A stretch of DNA of 44,910 nt from Bacteroidota bacterium. Its GTDB lineage: Bacteria; Bacteroidota; Bacteroidia; JABEUT01. The stretch covers positions 3,067 through 47,976 of the forward strand of contig JABDGY010000013.1 of assembly GCA_013285805.1 (NCBI GenBank). Direction: 5' to 3'. Each line of letters begins with the position of its first letter. Within the stretch, counting starts at the first letter, position 1. Below, piece after piece: positions 38,970 through 44,910 of this stretch. The notes beneath the pieces were generated by a model. That model had not been told where the DNA came from, made no database searches, and was given only the letters and a program-made list of their open reading frames with translations. A program made the translations under genes and the position numbers.

Positions 38970-38979
38970 CAGATATCAG

Positions 38980-38996
38980 TATTTTTGGCAAATATA
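38980..38996. promoter_or_regulatory. Interleaved divergent promoters of rlmH and nadC
   Basis: The plus-strand box TATTTTTG (38980-38987) and the minus-strand box TATATTTG (38996-38989) are adjacent. The minus box overlaps the A of the nadC ATG (38996). Confidence 0.65.
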
Positions 38997-39880
38997 TGGC
39001 ATCTGTTAAAGACATATTCCACACGGCAGAGTTTAACAAGAAACTCGATGAGTTTATTGAATTCGCCCTGCAGGAAGACATAGGCGAGTGCGACCACACT
39101 TCTTTTGCTACCGTTCTGGCCACTACACAAGGAGAGGGTAGGTTGCTGGTGAAAGATAATGGAGTGATTGCCGGCATTGAAGTGGCTCAACGCATTTTTA
39201 AAAAGATAGATAACACCATTAAGGTACAGGTAAAGATTAAAGATGGGGCAAAAGTCAAAAGAGGCGATATAGCTTTTATTGTAAAAGGCCCAGCAAGGTC
39301 GCTGCTGACAGGTGAAAGGCTGGTGCTGAATTGTATGCAGCGCATGAGTGGTGTGGCTACCCAGGCCAATGAACTGATGCAGCTTTGTAAAGGCACCGAT
39401 GCCAAAGTACTCGACACCCGCAAAACCACACCCGGTATACGCCTGCTTGAAAAATGGGCTGTACATTTAGGCGGTGCTACTAACCACCGATGGGGATTGT
39501 ACGACATGATATTGATAAAAGACAACCATATAGAATGTGCTGGCGGAGTTAAGCAGGCTATTGAGTCGACCCTTGCATATTTAAAACAGAATAAGAAAAA
39601 ACTCGCCATAGAAATTGAGGCATCGAGCATTAAGCAATTGAAAGAAATACTGGCAACGGGCGGGGTGCAACGTATATTGCTCGATAATTTCACGCCTATG
39701 GAACTGGTTAAGGCCATACGGCTGATTAACGGAAAATATGAAACCGAGGCATCGGGTGGTATAACCCGCGAAAACCTTGGCGATTTTGCCCATTCGGGGA
39801 TAAATTATATTTCGGTAGGTGCGCTTACCCATAGTGTTAAAAGCCTCGATATGAGCTTAAAGATTTTCCCGGTGGCATGA
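38996..39880 (+). CDS. nadC: Nicotinate-nucleotide pyrophosphorylase (carboxylating)
   Basis: The protein has 294 residues from the ATG at 38996. A longer frame upstream runs through rlmH and is not used. It converts quinolinate and PRPP to nicotinate mononucleotide in NAD synthesis. Motifs: LQEDIGECDHTS at the start, LTGERLVLNCMQRMSGVAT, TRKTTPGIRLLEKWAVHLGGATNHRWGL (substrate and PRPP site), and the barrel strands IEIEASS and EASGGITRENL. It overlaps the GNAT gene by 4 nt. Confidence 0.97.
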   Translation: MASVKDIFHTAEFNKKLDEFIEFALQEDIGECDHTSFATVLATTQGEGRLLVKDNGVIAGIEVAQRIFKKIDNTIKVQVKIKDGAKVKRGDIAFIVKGPARSLLTGERLVLNCMQRMSGVATQANELMQLCKGTDAKVLDTRKTTPGIRLLEKWAVHLGGATNHRWGLYDMILIKDNHIECAGGVKQAIESTLAYLKQNKKKLAIEIEASSIKQLKEILATGGVQRILLDNFTPMELVKAIRLINGKYETEASGGITRENLGDFAHSGINYISVGALTHSVKSLDMSLKIFPVA

Positions 39881-40302
39881 GTGGAATAATTTTCAGAGTA
39901 CCAACTGATGCTGAATTCACGGAAGTAAAAAAGTACGTAGAAGCATTCTGGCTCGATAATGAGAATATGCTTAAGGAGCAATTCAGGATTTTGCTTGACG
40001 ATGGAAAGCTTGTGGCCTTTGGCAGACTGAGAAAAAACAGCGATGCTATTGAGTTATGTTCTCTTGGCGTGCTTGAAGAATATCGGCATAAGGGCATGGG
40101 CAGTACTATGGTAAAACATTTGCTCGATATTGCCGGCGCCGATGTTTATGTGGTTTGTGTTATACCCGGCTTTTTTAATAAGCAGGGCTTTGTACCTGTA
40201 ACTGATTTCCCAGCCTCCATACAAAAGAAACGCGACCTATGCGTGAACCACTACCATGTGGGTATACCCTATGATGTAATGAAATATACTAATAAAGCCT
40301 AA
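39877..40302 (+). CDS. GNAT family N-acetyltransferase
   Basis: The protein has 141 residues. It has the GNAT core: a first strand with FRVPTDAEFTEVKKYV, the central strand SDAIELCSLGVLEEYR, and the acetyl-CoA loop RHKGMGSTMVKHLL. The C-terminal half follows with DVYVVCVIPGFFNKQGF. The acceptor is unknown. The gene starts in the ATGA overlap with nadC, so the two are translationally coupled, and a link to NAD metabolism is possible but not shown. Its stop codon overlaps the stop codon of the convergent FUSC-like gene. Confidence 0.9.
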   Translation: MSGIIFRVPTDAEFTEVKKYVEAFWLDNENMLKEQFRILLDDGKLVAFGRLRKNSDAIELCSLGVLEEYRHKGMGSTMVKHLLDIAGADVYVVCVIPGFFNKQGFVPVTDFPASIQKKRDLCVNHYHVGIPYDVMKYTNKA

Positions 40303-40799
40303 GCTTTCTCCCACCACTGGCGGAGCTTCATGTAAACAAAACCCAGTCCTAAAGCCACCAGCGAGCCATATAGCACTTCTCCTGTGCGGCTAAGAGCAGT
40401 GGTAAATGCTCCTTTCAATAGTGCATTTTGAAATATGGCAGGGGCTATTACTATCACCACAGTTACAGGCGCAAGTTTCCAACTCGATGGGTATTTTTTG
40501 AATGATGTACTTATTATTACCGAAATCACTATGCCTGTCATTAGTGCCCAAACGCTTACGCCAATCAAGTAAAGGCAAATAAGCCCTAATGCACAGCCTA
40601 CAGTGGTGTTAATCAGCCGCGAAATGGCGTTGGTCCTCAGTATTACAAAATCAGGGTCGGAGACAATAATTACAGAAATAAGCGCCCATACCTTGCTTTT
40701 ATCGTTTATAGCATAAAGCGACCACCAGGCAATGGCGCAGCCCAGCATTATACGCAATGCAAACGAAAACGACTGAATGCGAAAGGAAAAGTATTTCAT
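40299..40799 (-). CDS. FUSC-family-like membrane protein
   Basis: The protein has 166 residues with about five hydrophobic segments. SFALRIMLGCAIAWWSLYAI and the later RTNAISRLINTTVGCALGLI fit the first half of the FUSC or aromatic-acid exporter fold, which is twice as long in full exporters. It ends in a basic KLRQWWEKA. The substrate is unknown. It overlaps the GNAT gene by 4 nt at the 3' ends. Confidence 0.75.
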   Translation of the reverse strand: MKYFSFRIQSFSFALRIMLGCAIAWWSLYAINDKSKVWALISVIIVSDPDFVILRTNAISRLINTTVGCALGLICLYLIGVSVWALMTGIVISVIISTSFKKYPSSWKLAPVTVVIVIAPAIFQNALLKGAFTTALSRTGEVLYGSLVALGLGFVYMKLRQWWEKA

Positions 40800-40823
40800 A
40801 GGGTAAAATTAAAGTTTTCAAAG

Positions 40824-40831
40824 TATATTTG
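40824..40831 (+). promoter_or_regulatory. -7 promoter box, 5 nt before a start codon
   Basis: TATATTTG is an exact consensus box 5 nt before the ATG at 40837. Confidence 0.6.
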
Positions 40832-40836
40832 TATGT

Positions 40837-41577
40837 ATGAAAAACCCCTTTTCAAGATATTGCCATATCCTGTTTTTTTTCTCAATACTTTTTACAGCCC
40901 AGGGCCAACAGCCTTATTTTAAAATTGATACACTTACTTTAAAACCTGAGGGGTTGTCCTTCCCCATTCTTAATAATGCGGCAGATAGTTCAGCCTGCAG
41001 AAAAATAAACCATGTCCTGCAGCTTTCAGAATTGCATTTACTTTTCGGCCAGCAAAAGAAAAATGCATTTGAGAAGATTACCAGCAAGAAGGCGAACCAT
41101 TACGTGTCGGGCATGTCATTTAAGATAGCCACCAATAATAGCAGGATGTTTTCTGTTTCATTTTCTGAATCGGGTGATCCGATTGTGGAGTGGTGGAGTA
41201 CTTATTACAATTTTAATTCAGTAAATGGAAGCACAATTACCTTAAGTAATTTATTTAATGTGAAAGGCTACGCAGATTTCAAGAAAATGGTAAATGAACA
41301 GCGGACGAGCCAGTTATTGAAGTTCCTTAATTCCGGAAAGGATTTTATCGTGGTTAATTATAAGCAACAGTTACTGGATAATTTCCAAAAAGATGACCTC
41401 AGCCATTTTATTATGAAAGATAGCTCGGTGGTTATATATCTGAATGGAATGAGCGTTAATAAATATGATTTCCTCTACCTGAAGAATAATATAGTAGGTA
41501 TAATTAACCTTTCGGAGTTCAGGAATCTTTTGAATGAGTATGGCAAATCACTCTTCGGAATAATAGAAGGAAAGTAA
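40837..41577 (+). CDS. Secreted protein, weakly DUF3298/RsiV-like
   Basis: The protein has 246 residues with a signal peptide (1-27, ending in FTAQG). The mature part begins YFKIDTLTLKPEGLSFPILN and continues with a pattern of alternating strands (ITLSNLFNVKGYADFKKMVNE). This order of an extended beta sheet followed by a helical DLSHFIMKDSSVVIYL segment resembles the DUF3298 domain of RsiV-like proteins, but the match is weak. It is a single gene. Confidence 0.55.
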   Translation: MKNPFSRYCHILFFFSILFTAQGQQPYFKIDTLTLKPEGLSFPILNNAADSSACRKINHVLQLSELHLLFGQQKKNAFEKITSKKANHYVSGMSFKIATNNSRMFSVSFSESGDPIVEWWSTYYNFNSVNGSTITLSNLFNVKGYADFKKMVNEQRTSQLLKFLNSGKDFIVVNYKQQLLDNFQKDDLSHFIMKDSSVVIYLNGMSVNKYDFLYLKNNIVGIINLSEFRNLLNEYGKSLFGIIEGK

Positions 41578-41646
41578 TTGTTAACGTTGTTATTAAGATT
41601 TCAAAAGAAGTCCGTCTTTTAATAGAGATTCAGAGGGGTATCTTCC

Positions 41647-41654
41647 TATATTTG
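41647..41654 (+). promoter_or_regulatory. -7 promoter box of recN, 4 nt before the start codon
   Basis: TATATTTG is 4 nt before the recN ATG, which is fixed by the conserved N-terminus. Confidence 0.65.
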
Positions 41655-41658
41655 TTTC

Positions 41659-43314
41659 ATGCTTCGCGCTTTACATATCCGTAATTATGCCCTGATTGAC
41701 ACTATTGATGTGGCATTTCCCGATAATATGGCCATTATTACGGGCGAAACGGGTGCGGGTAAGTCTATTTTACTGGGCGCCCTGTTTCTATTGCTTGGCC
41801 AGCGTGCCGAAGCTGAGCTGGTGAACGACAAAACCAAGAAATGTATTGTAGAAGGCGAGTTTGTAAGCAAGCACCCCGAAATAAAGAACTTCTTTACTCA
41901 AAACGACCTTGATTACTCACACGAGATATTAATCAGGCGTGAAGTATCGCCCGAGGGCAAATCAAGGGCATTTATTAATGATACCCCCGTTACGCTTACG
42001 CAGATAAAAGCGCTTGCTTCAAAACTTATCGATATTCATTCCCAGCACGAAAACCTATTGCTGAATGAATCGGGTTTCCAGCTATCTGTAGTTGATGCCT
42101 ATGCTGCCCACCAGGTGTTGTTAGATGATTATAAAAAGCAGTTTACACGATACAAGACCATAAGCAAAGAATTGGAATTTCTGATTATTCGTGAGAGTGA
42201 AGCTAATAAGGAAAGAGATTATTTAGAGTTCCAGGTAAATGAATTGGTTGAGGCTAAAGTTGAAGCAGGAGAGGAGAAAAAAATTGAAGAGGAACTCGAC
42301 CTGTTGAGCCATGCCGAGACTATTAAGTCAGCTTTGTTATCTTCTTCCGATATACTTATGGCGGGGGATGGTAATGTGGTTGCTGCATTGATAGAAGCAA
42401 GGAATAAGCTTAACAGTGTAGCGAATTATAATGCAGCTCTTGCCGAATTAGTGCAACGAATCAATGCCTCCATTGTTGAATTAAAAGATGTATCAGCCGA
42501 GGTAGAAAACCTTGAAGAGAAAATAAGCCACGACCCGCAAAAGGCCAGTACATTATCTGAAAGGCTCGATGTTATTTTGCGCCTTACCCAAAAGCATAGG
42601 GTAAATACCGCTGAAGAGCTACTTAAAATACAGGAAGAGTTAAGCGGAAAGCTTGATAACATATCAACCCTTGAAAGCCAGATAGAACACTTACAGAAAG
42701 AGAAAGATGCTTTGCAAGCAGCATTGAATAAAATGGCTGCCCGCTTAAATGCAGGAAGAAAGAAAGTGGTGGGTAAACTGGAAGATGATATAATGAAACA
42801 CCTAGGCGATTTGGGTATGCCTAATGCAAGGTTTAAAATAGATTTACAGCCTTTAGCTGAGTTGTCGTCTACAGGTACAGACGGGGTACAGTTTATGTTC
42901 TCGGCTAATAAGGGAAAAGACCTTAGGGAAGTTGAGAAAGTGGCATCGGGTGGTGAGTTATCGCGTTTAATGTTGGTTATAAAAGCCCTGGTTGCACAGC
43001 TAACCGATATGCCAACCATTATATTCGATGAAATAGATACAGGTGTATCAGGCCAGGTAGCAGGGCAGGTTGCTGAACTGGTATTGAAAATAAGTTCAAG
43101 CATGCAGGTAATTATGATTACCCACCTGCCGCAGATTGCCAGCCGTGGTAATACTCATTTTATGGTGTATAAAGAGGATAAAAAGGATAAAACGGTTACG
43201 CGCATAAAGCAGTTATCAAACGAAGAGCGGGTAGAAGAAATAGCCCGTATGATAAGCATGGGCAAACCGGGAAGTTCTGCCATTAAAACGGCTACAGAGT
43301 TGCTGCAAAAATAG
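41659..43314 (+). CDS. recN: DNA repair protein RecN
   Basis: The protein has 551 residues, the usual RecN length. It is an SMC-like ATPase for double-strand break repair. The N-terminus MLRALHIRNYALIDTIDV leads to Walker A (GETGAGKSILLGAL). Two coiled-coil arms (about 155-215 and 270-365) flank the central zone. The C-terminal head has the ABC signature ASGGELSRLMLVIKAL and Walker B IIFDEIDTGVSG, followed by QVIMITHLPQIASRG. All catalytic elements are intact. Confidence 0.98.
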   Translation: MLRALHIRNYALIDTIDVAFPDNMAIITGETGAGKSILLGALFLLLGQRAEAELVNDKTKKCIVEGEFVSKHPEIKNFFTQNDLDYSHEILIRREVSPEGKSRAFINDTPVTLTQIKALASKLIDIHSQHENLLLNESGFQLSVVDAYAAHQVLLDDYKKQFTRYKTISKELEFLIIRESEANKERDYLEFQVNELVEAKVEAGEEKKIEEELDLLSHAETIKSALLSSSDILMAGDGNVVAALIEARNKLNSVANYNAALAELVQRINASIVELKDVSAEVENLEEKISHDPQKASTLSERLDVILRLTQKHRVNTAEELLKIQEELSGKLDNISTLESQIEHLQKEKDALQAALNKMAARLNAGRKKVVGKLEDDIMKHLGDLGMPNARFKIDLQPLAELSSTGTDGVQFMFSANKGKDLREVEKVASGGELSRLMLVIKALVAQLTDMPTIIFDEIDTGVSGQVAGQVAELVLKISSSMQVIMITHLPQIASRGNTHFMVYKEDKKDKTVTRIKQLSNEERVEEIARMISMGKPGSSAIKTATELLQK

Positions 43315-43334
43315 GGGCGGGGCTTTAATTCTGT

Positions 43335-43342
43335 TATATTTG
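43335..43342 (+). promoter_or_regulatory. -7 promoter box of fabI
   Basis: TATATTTG is an exact consensus box 21 nt before the fabI ATG. Confidence 0.65.
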
Positions 43343-43363
43343 CCTCTATTAAATCCATAATCT

Positions 43364-44179
43364 ATGTCGCACAATTTGTTAAAAGGTAAAAGGGGCATTA
43401 TATCAGGCGCCCTCGATTCTAATTCTATAGCATGGAAGGTAGCTGAAAAGGCTCACGCTGAAGGCGCAACCTTCACGCTTACCAATGCACCCATAGCTTT
43501 GCGTATGGGCGAAATAAAGAAACTGGCCGAGGCTACCAAATCGGAACTTATACCCGCAGATGCCACCAATGTAGATGAACTGACCGTGCTTTTCCAGAAA
43601 TCGCAGGAGGTGCTGGGTGGAAAGATTGACTTTGTATTACATTCTATTGGTATGTCACCCAATGTGCGCAAAAATATTCCATACGATGCCCTTAACTATG
43701 AATTTTATGCCAAAAGCCTCGATATATCGGCTATGTCGTTGCATAAAATGCTGGCAACAGCAAAAAAACTCGATGCCATTAATGAATGGGGCAGTGTAGT
43801 GGCCCTTTCTTACATAGCTGCTCAACGCGCATATCCTTTCTATAACGATATGGCCGAGGCAAAAGCCATGCTCGAATCTATTGTACGCAGCTTTGGCTAT
43901 CATTATGGCAAAGAGAAGAAAGTCAGGGTAAACAGCATATCGCAGTCACCTACCAAAACTACGGCAGGTAGCGGTATAAAAGGCTTTGAAGATTTTTACA
44001 ATTTTGCTAATGCTATATCTCCGTTGGGCAATGCCAGCGCCGAATCATGCGCTGACTATTGTATTACCTTATTCTCCGACTATACCCGTATGGTAACCAT
44101 GCAGAACCTGTATAACGATGGTGGTTATTCTACCACAGGTGTTAGTATGGAAGTAATGTTGGGCAATACAGCGAAATAA
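43364..44179 (+). CDS. fabI: Enoyl-[acyl-carrier-protein] reductase FabI
   Basis: The protein has 271 residues. It catalyses the last step of each fatty acid elongation cycle. Motifs: KRGIISGALDSNSIAWKVAE (NAD site), LHSIGMSPN, and the FabI catalytic pair Tyr-x6-Lys in YNDMAEAK, preceded by SYIAAQRAYPF. The SPTKTTAGSGIKGF loop is normal. Other short-chain dehydrogenases lack the long Tyr spacing seen here. A barrel-protein gene follows 26 nt later on the same strand and may share the transcript. Confidence 0.96.
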   Translation: MSHNLLKGKRGIISGALDSNSIAWKVAEKAHAEGATFTLTNAPIALRMGEIKKLAEATKSELIPADATNVDELTVLFQKSQEVLGGKIDFVLHSIGMSPNVRKNIPYDALNYEFYAKSLDISAMSLHKMLATAKKLDAINEWGSVVALSYIAAQRAYPFYNDMAEAKAMLESIVRSFGYHYGKEKKVRVNSISQSPTKTTAGSGIKGFEDFYNFANAISPLGNASAESCADYCITLFSDYTRMVTMQNLYNDGGYSTTGVSMEVMLGNTAK

Positions 44180-44205
44180 ATAGCGGTTTCCACCGTTTTA
44201 ACTGA

Positions 44206-44904
44206 ATGAAGTGTAAATACATTATAACGCTGCTCTTTTTTATTGGGATATTATTCCCTGCCACTTTAAATGCCCAGGATGTGATTAATGAAACTCCGGG
44301 AGGTAATGGTGTTACTAAACCGGAGCCATTTTACAGATTTGGTGTGGAGGGCGGGATACAGATTTCTTACCCGGAAAGGGATGGGGCTTTTAAGACCAAT
44401 TTTGTAGGTATTTATTCTTTTGACGGAGGGCTTACAGTTTCTGTAACAAAACGATTTTATACAGGTATAGATTTACGTTTTTGCCAGTTTGCTACAGGGG
44501 TTAACCCTAAATACGATACTATTAAAACCCAGATGATTTGTTATATGGGCGGCCTTAAACTGGGTTACCATAGCTCTATGGCAGAGAACTTTATGTTTAA
44601 CGGGACATTGTCATTAGGTGAAGGATATGTAATGTTTAATGGTGTACCTGCAGACGCTCCTAAAACCGGGTATAACCAGCAAAGTGGGTATTTTAATGTT
44701 TCGGTGATGGAGCTTTATAACGCATTTGAAGGAGCGTATATAGGCTTTGAAATATCATTCACATATTTAAATTATAATCTTAACCCTAATAGTATAGGGT
44801 TCCAGAATTATTATAATTATAACAATTCTGACGTGCAAGGCGCTACACGTTTTATATCCTGGGGTTTTGAAGTGCATTATTGCCTCGGGAAAAAGAAAAA
44901 ATAA
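44206..44904 (+). CDS. Outer-membrane beta-barrel protein of unknown function
   Basis: The protein has 232 residues with a signal peptide ending in LNAQ. The mature part shows alternating strands with Gly and Tyr or Phe (FYRFGVEGGIQISYP, FNGTLSLGEGYVMFNG) and ends in a strand with an aromatic residue followed by a basic tail (WGFEVHYCLGKKKK). It is likely a small outer-membrane barrel of the PorT type. The stop codon is 6 nt from the window edge. The function is unknown. Confidence 0.65.
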   Translation: MKCKYIITLLFFIGILFPATLNAQDVINETPGGNGVTKPEPFYRFGVEGGIQISYPERDGAFKTNFVGIYSFDGGLTVSVTKRFYTGIDLRFCQFATGVNPKYDTIKTQMICYMGGLKLGYHSSMAENFMFNGTLSLGEGYVMFNGVPADAPKTGYNQQSGYFNVSVMELYNAFEGAYIGFEISFTYLNYNLNPNSIGFQNYYNYNNSDVQGATRFISWGFEVHYCLGKKKK

Positions 44905-44910
44905 TTGATG

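Noticed and set aside
42426-43103. Minus-strand frame of 225 codons inside recN
   Set aside because: It is a shadow of recN's conserved head domain, with no recognisable protein features.

Overview
The window is a chromosomal segment of a member of the Bacteroidota. The evidence is a short primary sigma factor that starts MRQLKI, at least seventeen exact copies of the phylum's -7 promoter box TAnnTTTG placed just upstream of genes, three secreted proteins with type IX secretion (T9SS) C-terminal sorting domains, many SPII lipoproteins, and intergenic hairpin repeats of the REP type. Gene content (hldD, SPOR domains, PorT-like barrels, outer-membrane receptors) fits a Gram-negative cell. A Chitinophagales or Sphingobacteriales relative is my guess. 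I see no phage, insertion sequence, integron or CRISPR array.

Layout. 1-454: non-coding, with a candidate small structured RNA on the minus strand. 455-7373: cell-envelope and secreted proteins (M13 peptidase, DUF6600-like protein, FKBP lipoprotein, a Rieske-like lipoprotein that has lost its His ligands, a T9SS-sorted sialidase-like protein with a companion lipoprotein). 7563-9161: a membrane-anchored stand-alone glutamate synthase FMN domain. 9162-11545: nested inverted repeats, a T9SS OB-fold-like protein, a beta-barrel and tRNA-Arg(ACG). 11552-12263: clpS-dinB pair. 12307-18282: a giant (1991 residue) PorE-like protein with TPR, PD40 propeller, three arrays of Asn/Pro/Thr/Gln repeats and three SPOR domains. 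18386-22330: plsY, primary sigma factor, surE and a MOP flippase. 22405-26588: a vitamin B12 uptake operon, made of a cobalamin riboswitch, a BtuB receptor, a DUF6580-like membrane protein and a signal-less BtuF-like protein fused to a Cys-rich CWC domain. 26661-31379: hldD, small membrane proteins, a T9SS protein with an elaborate upstream region, a PaiB-like protein and a higBA toxin-antitoxin pair. 31409-34745: slipin, a small conserved-looking protein, two dense hairpin clusters, two tiny membrane-peptide genes, a PIN-like gene and a 54-residue ORF. 34842-44904: housekeeping block of dnaK, a sensor kinase, rlmH, nadC, a GNAT, a FUSC-like protein, recN, fabI and a barrel protein.

How the parts work together. 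The B12 operon is the clearest pathway unit: the riboswitch would shut off outer-membrane import (BtuB) and two inner or cytoplasmic partners, and no BtuC or BtuD is encoded next to them. clpS-dinB and nadC-GNAT are tight operons. The region between slipin and dnaK is the most accessory-looking part: it is AT-rich, full of hairpins, and carries small ORFs that look real because each has its own promoter box, terminator or both.

The candidates I consider most worth following are the BtuF-CWC protein, the PIN-like gene with its 54-residue neighbour, the tandem membrane micropeptides at 33304-33654, the minus-strand RNA at 104-222, and the set of genes whose promoter box lies only 4-5 nt from the start codon (probable leaderless transcripts).
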